Notes under the pieces: generated by a model
The model's input: only the letters and a program-made list of their open reading frames with translations
The model's database searches: none
Told to the model about the DNA's origin: nothing
Assembly: GCA_023974075.1 (NCBI GenBank)
Contig: JAMFTG010000625.1
Location: forward strand, 1 to 64,000
DNA: 64,000 nucleotides
Source of the DNA: Chaenocephalus aceratus
Taxonomy: Eukaryota > Chordata > Actinopteri > Perciformes > Channichthyidae
Direction: 5' to 3'
Program-made: the position numbers and the translations under genes
Part shown: positions 22,472 through 36,020 of the stretch, piece by piece
Layout of the letters: the number at the start of each line of letters is the position of its first letter
How positions within the stretch are numbered: the first letter of the stretch is position 1

Positions 22472-24210
22472 GGACTCTTTAAAGTAAAGACACTACATAC
22501 CGATATACACCTGAACATCAGCAGGAGAGGACTCTTTAAAGTAGAGACACTTCATACTGATATACACCTGAACATCAGCAGGAGAGACTCTTTAAAGTAG
22601 AGACTCTCCATTCTGATATACACCTGAACATCAGCAGGAGAGGACTCTTTAAAGTAGAGACTCTCCATACTGATATACACCTGAACATCAGCAGGAGAGG
22701 ACTCTTTAAAGTAGAGACACTACATACTGATATACACCTGAACATCAGCAGGAGAGGACTCTTTAAAGTAGAGACATTACATACTGATATACACCTGAAC
22801 ATCAGCAGAAGAGGACTCTTTAAAGTGGAGACACTACATACTGATATACACCTGAACATCAGCAGGAGAGGACTCTTTAAAGTGGAGACACTACATACTG
22901 ATATACACCTGAACATCAGCAGGAGAAGACTCTTTAAAGTAGAGACACTACATACCGATATACACCTGAACATCAGCAGGAGAGGACTCTTTAAAGTAGA
23001 GACACTACATACTGATATACACCTGAACATCAGCAGGAGAGGACTCTTTAAAGTAGAGACACTACGTAGCGATATACACCTGAACATCAGCAGGAGAGAA
23101 CTCTTTAAAGTAGAGACACTAAGTACACCTGAACATCAGCAGGAGAGGACTCTTTAAAGTAGAGACACTTCATACTGATATACACCTGAACATCAGCAGG
23201 AGAGGACTCTTTAAAGTAGAGACACTACATACTGATATACACCTGCACATCAGCAGGAGAGGACTCTTTAGAGTAGAGACACTACATACTGATTACACCT
23301 GAACATCAGCAGGAGAGGACTCTTTAAAGTAGAGACACTACGTACGATATACACCTGAACATCAGCAGGAGAGAACTCTTTAAAGTAGAGACACTAAGTA
23401 CACCTGAACATCAGCAGGAGAGGACTCTTTAAAGTAGAGACACTACATACTGATATACACCTGAACATCAGCAGGAGAGGACTCTTTAAAGTGGAGACAC
23501 TACATACTGATATACACCTGAACATCAGCAGGAGAGGACTCTTTAAAGTAGAGACACTACATACTGATATACACCTGAACATCAGCAGGAGAGGACTCTT
23601 TAAAGTGGAGACACTACATACTGATATACACCTGAACATCAGCAGGAGAGGACTCTTTAAAGTAGAGACACTACATACTGATGTAAACATGAACATCAGC
23701 AGAAGAGGACTCTTTAAAGTAGAGACACTACATACTGATATACACCTGAACATCAGCAGGAGAGGACTCTTTAAAGTGGAGACACTACATACTGATATAC
23801 ACCTGAACATCAGCAGGAGAGGACTCTTTAAAGTAGAGACACTACATACTGATATAAACATGAACATCAGCAGGAGAGGACTCTTTAAAGTAGAGACACT
23901 ACATACTGATATACACCTGAACATCAGCAGGAGAGGACTCTTTAAAGTAGAGACACTACATACTGATATACACCTGAACATCAGCAGGAGAGGACTCTTT
24001 AAAGTGGAGACACTACATACTGATATACACCTGAACATCAGCAGGAGAGGACTCTTTAAAGTAGAGACACTACATACTGATATAAACATGAACATCAGCA
24101 GGAGAGGACTCTTTAAAGTAGAGACACTACATACTGATATACACCTGAACATCAGCAGGAGAGGACTCTTTAAAGTAGAGACACTACATACTGATATGCA
24201 CCTGAACATC
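22472..24210 (+). repeat. 57-bp satellite array, copy A right (about 30 units)
   Basis: Same unit and same orientation as the left array. Starts GACTCTTTAAAGTAAAG right after the cassette and ends ATATGCACCTGAACATC before the right arm. Few indels. A block of about 277 bp containing a shortened unit (CACTAAGTACACC) occurs twice, at about 23121 and 23396, and the same block occurs twice in copy B. Confidence 0.97.
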
Positions 24211-26245
24211 CAACCCAGTCTCACGGCATTTCGTGTTCACCAACACGATTTTTAATCTATTGATTCGTGTTCACCATCACGATTTGCCCCTTTTTTTCGT
24301 GTTGAACAGCACGATTTTAAAAGCAATGTATTTCTACTGGTAATAGGCTTGTTTGAGACACATTGCGGCTCGCCTCGAAAGTAGACGAGAGTAGCCGATC
24401 GCAGCCGGGGGAGGTGTCAAAAAGATCGTCTTAAGTCGGACAGCTCGGACTCGGAGTCGGCTTGACTGGCTGGGTTTGCAATGGCGGAAATTCCATTTTA
24501 CCCACTGTAGACAAAGGTGATCTCCATTGCTTTATATAGGTTTGTTAATTCAGTCATGATGATGAACCACACCATGGGTTCCATAATTAGAAATGCTCCT
24601 CCCTCTTAATGTTTGCAAAACTGATAGGTGGACAGGCTACAAATGATCAGTCCCTTCAGATCCGCACACATAAAGCTTCATGAGCATGAATTGAACAGAC
24701 CTGCTGCTGTGTTTATTCTTTAGCTGCCACTTTAAGCTTTATGATGTGTACAACATGGATGTAATTTGATTTAATCTTGCAATTTTAAATGATGTATTCA
24801 ATAAATAAGGTTAAACCAAATCATTACAATATATTTTATTTTAATGATTTGGTTTAACTTAAAGAGAAACTTTATTGTTATTGCACATATTACAGGTACT
24901 GAGACAACGAAATGCAGTTTAGCTTCTAACCAGGTGCAACAAGCAGCGAAGTGGAAAGTAATGTACACAATCTACAGAATAACATATAGAATGAATTGAA
25001 TGAGGAATAAACAGTGGGGTATGAATACACTAGATATCAGCCTGTGAGCAGTATGAACAGTGTGTATGAATATGCTGAGATATATAAAGTATGAAAACGG
25101 GAAAAGCAGTATAGTATAAAATATATAGATATTAATTTCATGATGATAAACATTGTGGAACAATGATGAAAAATGGGAATGGATGTGGCGACGTAAAACT
25201 GACACAAAACAACAACAAACTTTTGCCAGCCAATGGGAGAGTTTCATCAGCAGCACGTGGTAAAAACCACCAATGAGCGCTCAGCTCGAGATACCAGCGA
25301 GCCGTTTCCCATCAAGCATTTCGCCTCCGCAGCTCGTGGAGAGCAACTGCGCCAACTCGCCTCGCCTCGCTCTCAAGGCTGCGGGCGTCTTTGTCCCGCG
25401 AGATTTCAAAGTCTCATGTGGGCGAGCCTCCAGAGCAAGTCGGACAAGATGACTAACCATCATGCAACGCACTAGCAAGACGTTGATCGCAACTGCGCAG
25501 GTCTTGCTTGTCTCAAACAAGCCTAATGTGTTTCGTGCCTGCAGGCTGCAGCACGTCTTTTTCTCCGGTCGGGTCGTGGAAGACCGGAAGCTGTGTGGTT
25601 CATAAAAACATGTTCTTACTCAATATCAAGCCACAATTATTGCTTTTATTTTAAATCGTATAATTTCGGACTTTTGTTGCCGTCTGTGAGGAAAATAAAT
25701 GGGGCTCAGAGCCTCAGGATACTGAAATCTGTATTTTTTAAATCTTTTTTTCCTTCTAATTTGTTATTCTTTTCAAAATAACACACTGTTATTTACTCAC
25801 CAATAACACACAATTATCCTTGCTTTTATTTATTGGTTTAATTCCATAATCTCGGGCTTTTTTGGCGTCCGTCAGGAACTGAATTTCAAAATAAATATAA
25901 CCGGAAACAGACCTAGGCATTTCGAGCGATTACCCAAGATCCTCAGCTATGGTTTAAGCTCGCTGATTGGATGTGTTAGCCGCAATGCATGCTGGGATTT
26001 GGTGTTTATATTATATGAAATCCGGAAAACATTTTAAAAGTATAAAATAATACTTAATTCCGAGTGCTCTTGCTTTTCTCTTTGAAAGTCATCACATAAC
26101 GGCATTGTAATACACGGTTCGGCTGCATTACATATTACAGATCTGCCGTAGTTCTTTATTTAGAGAGCCCTGATGAGAAGACCTTTGGAAAAACTGGAAG
26201 AAATGGCGCCGAAACTGAATACTTGACGTGGATCATAAATATATC
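24211..26245 (-). repeat. Composite unit copy A, right inverted arm (interrupted)
   Basis: Inner part 24211-24345 and outer part 25524-26245 together form the reverse complement of the left arm at 14225-14990. The outer end reads GGATCATAAATATATC, the inverse of the left arm start. Bases 24346-25523 are a separate insertion. AAC stands near both outer ends (one extra base on the left), which could be a short target duplication, but it is too short to rely on. Confidence 0.8.
24346..25523. mobile_element. 1178-bp element with GGCTTGTTTGAGACA termini (Harbinger-like?)
   Basis: Terminal inverted repeats GGCTTGTTTGAGACA and TGTCTCAAACAAGCC are perfect over 15 bp and are flanked by TAATA on the left and TAATG on the right. 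The uninterrupted arm reads TAATG, so the target duplication may be TAATG with one change, or a shorter TAA. Subterminal DNA is GC-rich. No transposase is present, so it is non-autonomous. An internal LINE-type tail lies at about 24855-24985 on the minus strand (AACTTTATTGTTATTGCAC). The superfamily is uncertain; short AT-rich targets suggest PIF/Harbinger. Confidence 0.65.
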
Positions 26246-27330
26246 AACAATTAAACAACATCTTCAATTTCTCTTCACACAATACGTCTCCTTGCAGTAT
26301 CAAACAGTAATTCGGCTGACTTTTACATTTGATCTAATTCATAGATAGGTTATATTTACACCATAACGGTGCACAGCTGATAGAAAAGGACTGTAGTTTT
26401 CAAAGATATTACTGATTTTCTTTGAATGTAAGAATGTAAATACTGAGTCTGAAATAGTATAGCAATATGCTGTAAAATGATGTGAAAGCATGCATAAAAC
26501 TACACATCTTCAGATGTTGTACATACACACTAATAATACAAAGTTATTATGGCTGTGTGCACCTTGTGTGCACCTCCTAGTGGTTAAAGCACGTTATTGA
26601 ATTATTGTTTTTATGTGTTATATTGATTAAAAAAATATTAAGAGTACATACTTTCATAGGGGGAAAGTATAATATAGAAATATAGAATATAAAAAATCAA
26701 GAAGATACTATAAGTGATCTCTACAATACAACAGTTTAGTGCAGGATGTACACAGATATTAATAGGAGGATGTGCAAAACAGAAAAACTAAAGTCTGATT
26801 TAAGGGTTGTTTATATTTCACATAATTAATCAGAATCTGCAAAGTAACTCAAATAAATGCAGTGGAGTAAAAATACCAGGTTAACCTCTGAAATGTAGTG
26901 GAGTAGAATTACAAAGTAGCAATGAGCTGTCATGTGGGTATATATTAATGCTATATATTAATGTTGCACATTTGGACACAAGTGATTTTCACCCATTTAT
27001 TAATTATATGTTTTACATTTGATAACTCCAATGTGTTTAATACTGGCAACTTCTAATTGTGGGAAAAACGAAAACGTTCAGTAGAGACGTCCCATAGAAC
27101 ATTTTGCGAAACACAATAGCCAGCATGTGTAGTTCTGGGGGGGTGTTCGATTCCAGTTTTGGATAGTCTGGCGTGGTTTCGTTCCATTTCACACAGCTGT
27201 TTGACGCTCTGCGTAACCTTACGGGACTGTAGTCCTAAACGATAGCTGGGGATTATGGGTAGTGTAGTGTCTTCGGCCATCCTAAACTCAGAAATGTTGA
27301 CAATCGCAATGATGCTCGAAATGTCCCTTA
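26246..27330. other. Spacer between units A and B
   Basis: About 1.1 kb not shared with the other units, AT-rich, with no gene called. A promoter-like motif cluster lies at 27220-27285 (separate entry). The 75-codon minus-strand frame at 27053-27280 starts MAEDTTLPIIPS just inside that cluster but has no recognised domain. Confidence 0.5.
27220..27285 (-). promoter_or_regulatory. ZNF143/SBS-like motif
   Basis: The minus strand reads ACTACACTACCCATAATCCC, followed about 20 bp later by GGACTACAGTCCC. This resembles the ACTACAATTCCCATAATGC-type site bound by ZNF143 family factors in vertebrate promoters. An ATG (GGATGGCCGAAG) lies just upstream on the same strand. Only the motif supports this. 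Confidence 0.3.
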
Positions 27331-27826
27331 TAGGCCTACGTCTGTTTCCGGTTATTTTTATTTTGAAATTCAGTTCCTGACGGACGCCAAAAAAGCCAGA
27401 GATTATGGAATTAAACCAATAATTAAAAGCAAGGATAATTGTGTGTTATTGGTGAGTAAATAACAGTGTGTTACTTTCAAAAGAACAACAAATTAGAAGG
27501 AAAAAAAGATTTAAAAATACAGATTTCAGTATCCTGAGGCTCTGAGCCATTTATTTTCCTCACAGACGGCAACAAAAGTCCGAAAGTATACGATTTAAAA
27601 TAAAAGCAATAACTGTGGGCTTGATATTGAGTAAGAACATGTTTTTATGAACCACACAGCTTCCGGTCTTCCACGACCCGACCGGAGAAAAAGACGTGCT
27701 GCAGCCTGCAGGCACGAAACACGTTACCAGTAGAAATACATTGCTTTTAAAATCGTGCTGTGCAACACGAAAAAAAGGGGCAAATCGTGTTGGTGAACAC
27801 GAAATGCCGTGAGACTGGTTGGAACA
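27331..27826 (+). repeat. Composite unit copy B, left inverted arm
   Basis: CTGTTTCCGG through CGTGAGACTGG matches the left arms of A and C and is inverse to the right arm of A. It is shorter than arm A because the outermost 270 bp (14225-14500 in A) are absent or replaced by the spacer. Confidence 0.8.
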
Positions 27827-30800
27827 TCAGCAGAAGAGGACTCTTTAAAAGAGACACTACATACGATATACACCTGAACATCAGCAGAGAGGACTCTTTA
27901 AAGTAGAGACACTACATACTGATATACACCTGAACATCAGCAGAGAGGACTCTTTAAAGTAGAGACACTACATACTGATATACACCTGAACATCAGCAGG
28001 AGAGGACTCTTTAAAGTAGAGACACTTCATACTGATATACACCTGAACATCAGCAGAGAGGACTCTTTAAAGTGAGACACTACATACTGATATACACCTG
28101 AACATCAGCAGGAGAGGACTCTTTAAAGTAGAGACACTACATACTGATATACACCTGAAACACAGGAGAGGACTCTTTAAAGTAGAGACACTACATACTG
28201 ATATACACCTGAACATCAGCAGAGAGGACTCTTTAAAGTAGAGACACTACATACTGATATACACCTGAACATCAGCAGGAGAGGACTCTTTAAAGTAGAG
28301 ACACTACATACTGATATACACCTGAACATCAGCAGGAGAGGACTCTTTAAAGTAGAGACACTACATACTGATATACACCTGAACATCAGCAGGAGAGGAC
28401 TCTTTAAAGTGAGACACTACATACTGATATACACCTGAACATCACAGGAGAGGACTCTTTAAAGTAGAGACACTACATACTGATATACACCTGAACATCA
28501 GCAGAAGAGGACTCTTTAAAGTAGAGACCTACATACTGATATACACCTGAACATCAGCAGGAGAGGACTCTTTAAAGTGAGAACTACAATACGATATAAC
28601 TGAACATCAGCAGGAGGACTCTTTAAAGTAGAGACACTACATACTGATATAAACATGAACATCAGCAGAGAGGACTCTTAAAGTGGAGACACTACATACT
28701 GATATACACCTGAACATCAGCAAGAGAGGACTCTTTAAAGTGAGACACTACATACTGATATACACCTGAACATCAGCAGGAGAGGACTCTTTAAAGTGGA
28801 GACACTACATACTGATATACACCTGAACATCAGCAGGAGAGGACTCTTTAAAGTAGAGACACTACATACTGATATACACCTGAACATCAGCAGGAGAGGA
28901 CTCTTTAAAGTGAGACACTACATACTGATATACACCTGAACATCAGCAGAAGAGGACTCTTTAAAGTAGAGACACTTCATACTGATATACACCTGAACAT
29001 CAGCAGAAGAGGACTCTTTAAAGTAGAGACACTACATACTGATAACACCTGAACATCACAGGAGAGGACTCTTTAAAGTAGAGACACTACATACTGATAT
29101 ACACCTGACATCAGCAGGAGAGGACTCTTTAAAGTGGAGACACTACAACTGATATACACCTGAACATCAGCAGAAGAGACTCTTTAAAGTAGAGACACTA
29201 ATACTGATATACACCTGAACATCAGCAGGAGAGGACTCTTTTAAAGTAGAGACACTACATACTGATATACACCTGAACATCAGCAGGAGAGGACTCTTTA
29301 AAGTAGAGACACTACATACTGATATACACCTGAACATCAGCAGGAGAGGACTCTTTAAAGTGGAGACACTACATACTGATATACACCTGAACATCACAGG
29401 AGAGGACTCTTTAAAGTGGAGACACTACATACTGATATACACCTGAACATCACAGGAGAGGACTCTTTAAAGTAGAGACACTACATACTGATATACACCT
29501 GAACATCAGCAGAGAGGACTCTTTAAAGTAGAGACACTACATACTGATATACACCTGAACTCAGCAGGAGAGGACTCTTTAAAGTAGAGACACTACATAC
29601 TGATATACACCTGAACATCAGCAGGAGAGGACTCTTTAAAGTGGAGACACTACATACTGATATACACCTGAACATCAGCAGAGAGGACTCTTTAAAGTGG
29701 AGACACTACATACTGATATACACCTGAACATCACAGGAGAGGACTCTTTAAAGTAGAGACACTACATACTGATTTACACCTGAACATCAGCAGGAGAGGA
29801 CTCTTTAAAGTAGAGCACTACATACTGATATACACCTGAACATCAGCAGGAGAGGACTCTTTAAAGTAGAGACACTACATACTGATATACACCTGAACAT
29901 CAGCAGGAGAGGACTCTTTAAAGTAGAGACACTACATACTGATATACACCTGACATCAGCAGGAGAGGACTCTTTAAAGTAGAGACACTCATACTGATAT
30001 ACACTGAACATCAGCAGGAGAGGACTCTTTAAAGTAGAGACACTACATACTGATATACACCTGAACATCAGCAGGAGAGGACTCTTTAAAGTAGAGACAC
30101 TTCATACTGATATACACCTGAACATCAGCAGAGGACTCTTTAAAGTGGAGACACTACATACTGATATACACCTGAACATCAGCAGGAGAGGACTCTTTAA
30201 AGTAGAGACACTACATACTGATATACACCTGAACATCAGCAGGAGAGGACTCTTTAAAGAGAGACACTACATACTGATATACACCTGAACATCAGCAGGA
30301 GAGGACTCTTTAAAGTAGAGACACTTCATACTGATATACACCTGAACATCAGCAGGAAGAGGACTCTTTAAAGTGGAGACACTACATACTGATATACACC
30401 TGAACATCAGCAGGAGAGGACTCTTTAAAGTAGAGACACTACATACTGATATAAACTGAACATCAGCAGAGAGGACTCTTTAAAGTGGAGACACTACATA
30501 CTGATATACACCTGAACATCAGCAGGAGAGGACTCTTTAAAGTAGAGACACTACATACTGATATACACCTGAACATCAGCAGGAGAGGACTCTTTAAAGT
30601 AGAGACACTACATACTGATATACACCTGAACATCAGCAGGAGAGGACTCTTTAAAGTAGAGACACTACATACTGATATACACCTGAACATCAGCAGGAGA
30701 GGACTCTTTAAAGTGGAGACACTACATACTGATATACACCTGAACATCAGCAGGAGAGGACTCTTTAAAGTAGAGACACTACATACTGATATACACCTGA

Positions 30801-33504
30801 ACATCAGCAGGAGAGGACTCTTTAAAGTAGAGACACTACATACTGATATACACCTGAACATCAGCAGGAGAGGACTCTTTAAAGTAGAGACACCACTGAT
30901 ATACACCTGAACATCAGCAGGAGAGGACTCTTTAAAGTGGAGACTACATACTGATATACACCTGAACATCAGCAGGAGAGGACTCTTTAAAGTAGAGACA
31001 CTACATACTGATATACACCTGAACATCAGCAGGAGAGGACTCTTTAAAGTAGAGACACTACATACTGATATACACCTGAACATCAGCAGGAGAGGACTCT
31101 TTAAGTAGAGACTCTCATACTGATTACACCTGAACATCAGCAGGAGAGGACTCTTTAAAGTAGACACTACATACTGATATACACCTGAACATCAGCAGGA
31201 GAGGACTCTTTAAAGTAGAGACACTACACTGATATACACCTGAACATCAGCAGGAGAGGACTCTTTAAAGTAGAGACACTACACTGATATACACCTGAAC
31301 ATCAGCAGGAGAGGACTCTTTAAAGTAGAGACACTACATACTGATATACACCTGAACATCAGCAGGAGAGGACTCTTTAAAGTAGAGACACTACATACTG
31401 ATATACACCTGAACATCAGCAGGAGAGGACTCTTTAAAGTGGAGACTACATACTGATATACACCTGAACATCAGCAGGAGAGGACTCTTTAAAGTAGAGA
31501 CTACATACTGATATACACCTGAACATCAGCAGGAGAGGACTCTTTAAAGTAGAGACACTACATACTGATATACACCTGAACATCAGCAGAGAGGACTCTT
31601 TAAAGTAGAGACACTACATACTGATATACACCTGAACATCAGCAGGAGAGGACTCTTTAAAGTAGAGACACTACATACTGATATACACCTGAACATCAGC
31701 AGGAGAGGACTCTTTAAAGAGACACTACATACTGATATACACCTGAACATCACAGGAGAGGACTCTTTAAAGGAGACACTACATACTGATATACACCTGA
31801 ACATCAGCAGGAGAGGACTCTTTAAAGTGGAGACACTACATACTGATATACACCTGAACATCAGCAGGAGAGGACTCTTTAAAGTAGAGACACTACATAC
31901 TGATATACACCTGAACATCAGCAGGAGAGGACTCTTTAAAGTAGAGACACTATACTGATATACACCTGAACATCAGCAGGAGAGGACTCTTTAAAGTAGA
32001 GACACTACATACTGATATACACCTGAACATCAGCAGGAGAGGACTCTTTAAAGTAGAGACACTACATACTGATATACACCTGAACATCAGCAGGAGAGGA
32101 CTCTTTAAAGTAGAGACACTACATACTGATATACACCTGAACATCAGCAGGAGAGGACTCTTTAAAGTAGAGACACTACATACTGATATACACCTGAACA
32201 TCAGCAGGAGAGGACTCTTTAAAGTAGAGACACTACTGATATACACCTGAACATCAGCAGGAGAGGACTCTTTAAAGGAGACACTACATACTGATATACA
32301 CCTGAACATCAGCAGGAGAGGACTCTTTAAAGTAGAGACACTACATACTGATATACACCTGAACATCAGCAGGAGAGGACTCTTTAAAGTGGAGACACTA
32401 TACTGATATACACCTGAACATCAGCAGGAGAGGACTCTTTAAAGTGGAGACACTACATACTGATATACACCTGAACATCAGCAGGAGAGGACTCTTTAAA
32501 GTAGAGACACTACATACTGATATACACCTGAACATCAGCAGGAGAGGACTCTTTAAAGTAGAGACACTACATACTGATATACACCTGAACATCAGCAGGA
32601 GAGGACTCTTTAAAGTAGAGACACTACATACTGATATACACCTGAACATCAGCAGGAGAGGACTCTTTAAAGTAGAGACACTACATACTGATATACACCT
32701 GAACATCAGCAGGAGAGGACTCTTTAAGTAGAGACACTACATACTGATAACACCTGAACATCAGCAGGAGAGGACTCTTTAAAGTAGAGACACTACATAC
32801 TGATATACACCTGAACATCAGCAGGAGAGGACTCTTTAAAGTAGAGACACTACATACTGATATACACCTGAACATCAGCAGGAGAGGACTCTTTAAAGTA
32901 GAGACACTACACTGATATACACCTGAACATCAGCAGGAGAGGACTCTTTAAAGTAGAGACACTACACTGATATACACCTGAACATCAGCAGGAGAGGACT
33001 CTTTAAAGTGGAGACACTACATACTGATATACACCTGAACATCAGCAGGAGAGGACTCTTTAAAGTAGAGACACTACACTGATATACACCTGAACATCAG
33101 CAGGAGAGGACTCTTTAAAGTAGAGACACTACATACTGATATACACCTGAACATCAGCAGGAGAGGACTCTTTAAAGTAGAGACACTACATACTGATATA
33201 CACCTGAACATCAGCAGGAGAGGACTCTTTAAAGTAGAGACACTACATACTGATATACACCTGAACATCAGCAGGAGAGGACTCTTTAAAGTAGAGACAC
33301 TACATACTGATGATATACACCTGAACATCAGCAGGAGAGGACTCTTTAAAGTAGAGACATTCCACTGATATACACCTGAACATCAGCAGGAGAGGACTCT
33401 TTAAAGTAGAGGACACTACATACTGATATACACCTGAACATCAACAGGAGAGGACTCTTTAAAGTAGAGACATTACATACTGATATACACCTGAACACCA
33501 GCAG
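27827..33504 (+). repeat. 57-bp satellite array, copy B left (about 100 units)
   Basis: The longest array in the window, about 5.7 kb. It is dense with one- to three-base deletions (GTGAGACAC, CATCACAGG, CACTACACTG), especially from 27.8 to 31.9 kb. Deletion of TAC from CTACATACTGA brings a TGA into the plus frame. It ends ...CACCAGCAG before the cassette, the same junction as copy C. Confidence 0.97.
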
Positions 33505-34516
33505 ACATGTAAAAAAAAGATCTAGTTTTAGTTGACTAAATTAAAACAAACTTGAAAGAAATCAAATACATAGTGTTGTTTTGTCCTTTGTTTATATTTA
33601 TTATGATAATTGTTGAATGCAAACTTTGTAACAAGGTAATAAAGTATGTACTGAAGTAGCTTGAAGTCAGTGTATTGATCAGGGCAGAGCCAGGTGAGCT
33701 AAAGTCACTCAATATGAAGGTAACTAGACAAAAACAGGAGGAACAGACGAGAAATAATTCTAGTGTTTTTAATTTAATTATTTGTATGAATGTTTTATTA
33801 GTTGAATTCTCAGATTAAATCTCTGGTGACTTGAAATTAAAAGTAAGAAGTTAAACGTAGACAGGAGAAACAAACGTAAATAAATCAACGTGTCAGTATT
33901 GTTATCATTATAAAACGTTTTTTTATTGATTGACAAAACTATACTTTAACTTAACAAGTAACAATGGACTAAACATAAATATAGAAATGTACTATTAAGT
34001 AAATATGACAAATATAAGATACATATAAAAATTGACTATTAACCAAACATGATAAATATAACATAAATATGAAATGAACTATTCAATAAATATGAAAAAT
34101 ACAACAAAAAGATGAAAGTGGATACTATAAACTAAACATGACGATATAACATAAACTGATAACTTGTAATGACTAAATGTTCCTCTTATTTAAGGGTACT
34201 AGAAGCAAGGAATAGTTTACTTCTTTTAAAATTAAGGTTGTTTTTTTGCCCTAGTGGCTAAAACTGCACATCACTGTGAGTCTCTTCTGGAAACCTTGTT
34301 GATGTCTAACCAGATCTAATAACTGTTTAAGTGTTTAAATATATATCCTGACTGGCTGTGAGTATATGTTGTTGCTCACTCACTTTGAGCTTTAGACTTG
34401 AAATGTTTTAATGTCTTATTATATTTTGTTGTTGTGAGTTTGTTTTTTAAAGTTTTTTAAGTTTTTAAAGCCGATGTCAGGGCTGCCTTTGAGTCTCATG
34501 TTTTCCTTTTTAGTCA
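33505..34516. other. Copy B cassette, AT-rich 3' flank of the coiled-coil gene
   Basis: Counterpart of 18822-19836 and 58765-59772. It differs from C mostly by single-base losses in A or T runs. No frame is present. Confidence 0.7.
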
Positions 34517-36020
34517 TCGTTGACGTTTGGGCGGATACAAGAAAAGGAATTGATTAATCTTCTCCACCGTGGTGTTGTCCTCCTCTGCGTTGTTGGGATC
34601 GGCTCATTGGTTTGCTCAGGTGGATCCACCCTCACTTCCTGTTCCACCTCCAACTCCACCTGTACCTCCACAAGCTCCTCCTTCACCACGCAGAGTGCCT
34701 TTGGTGGTTTTTTCAGCTGTTTTCTTCAGCAAGGCGGCAATCTCTGCATCCTTCTCCTCAACACAACGTTCCTTCTGTTGTTCCAGTTCCTGGTTTCTCT
34801 CATGCAAAGCAACTATCTCTGCATCCTTCTCCTCCACACAACGTTCCTTCTTTGTTCCAGTTCCTGGTTTCTCTCATGCAAGCAACTATCTCTGCATCCT
34901 TCTCCTCCACACAACGTTCCATCTGTTGTTGGAGTTCATGGTTTCTCTCATGCAAACGACTATCTCAAATGTTTCACCTCAAGAAAATGCAACTTCTCTT
35001 GTTTGAGTTCCTGGTTTGTCTTTGCAAGGCAGCCATCTCTGCATCCTTCTCCTCAACACAGGGTTCTTTCAGTTGTTTGAGATCCTGGTTTGTCTTTCTC
35101 AAGGCGGCCATCTCTGCTTTGTCCTTCTCGTGCATCTTGAGGAGCTTTCCATATTTCATGTTCAGTTCCTCATTCTTTCCGCGCAAGACTTTCTGCTCAA
35201 TTTCCAGGGCATTCATTTTCACATCGTGCCTAACTTCTGGTTCCACTTTCACCTCCACATCCTCCTTCTTGTCCACCTTCACCTCCTCCACCACACAACG
35301 TTCCTTCTCTTGTTTCAGTGTTTGGTTTTCCTTCAGAAAAGTAGCTATCTCTGCATCTTTCTCCTCAACGCAACGCAAGTTTTGTTGTTTGAGTTCCTGG
35401 TTTGTTGTTTGCAAGGCGGCCATATTTGCCTCCTCCTTAACACAACGCTCCTTCAGTTGTGTGATTTCCTGGTTTCTCTCATGCAGAGCAGCTAACTGTA
35501 CAGCTTTCTCCTCAACACAACGCTCCTTCAGTTGTTTGAGTTCTTGGTTAGTCTTTTGCAAGGCGGCCATCTTTGCATCTTTCTCCTCAACACAACGCTC
35601 CTTCTCTTGTTTCAGTGTTTTGTTTTCCTTCAACAAAGCAGCCATCTCTACACCTTGCTCCTCAACACAGGGTTCTTTCAGTTGTTTGAGTTCCTGGATT
35701 GCCTTTCTCAAGGCGGCCATCGTGGCTTCAACCTTCTTGTGTGACCTCTGGAGGTTTCCGTATTTCATGTTCAGGTCCTCATTGTTGAAGCGCAAGATGT
35801 TCTGCTCAATTACCTGGGCTTTCACTTTCACATCGTGCTTAAATAGCATCGCTGATTTCTCTGTATATGCGTTGAGCATCGCTTCCTTATTTTTAGCGCC
35901 TTCAATCTCAAGCTTATCCCTTAAAGTCCTCTCCTGCTCCAGCAACAACTTCATTTCCTGATTTTCTTTTTGCAGAATCTCGAGCTTGGCTGCCAGCTCA
36001 TCTCTATTGTTCATCTCCAT
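34517..36020 (-). pseudogene. Coiled-coil protein gene, copy B (frameshifted near the 3' end)
   Basis: Open from MEMNNRDEL at 36020 to about 34974, identical or nearly so to copy C over some 340 codons. It carries a single 75-bp EITQ repeat at about 35452. The frame is lost where CTTTTGCAAGG of copy C is CTTTGCAAGG (about 35020), with several more one-base losses down to 34700. The final NVNDD and stop are still recognisable at about 34517. All breaks lie on the side facing the indel-rich left array, so this may be a sequencing artefact in an otherwise intact gene. Confidence 0.75.

Noticed and set aside
23394..24255. Long open frames on both strands of the 57-bp arrays as protein-coding genes
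   Set aside because: The frames follow from a 57-bp unit without stops. Indels and TAC deletions break them freely, and no start, promoter or splice context supports a gene.
14225..26245. Unit A as a Maverick/Polinton-type giant transposon
   Set aside because: Long inverted arms fit, but no polymerase, integrase, protease or packaging gene is present; the only gene is a coiled-coil protein.
14991..33504. CRISPR-like appearance of the regular 57-bp (and 37-bp, 72-bp) arrays
   Set aside because: There are no unique spacers between repeats, the units are head to tail, and the context is a fish genome. These are satellites and minisatellites.
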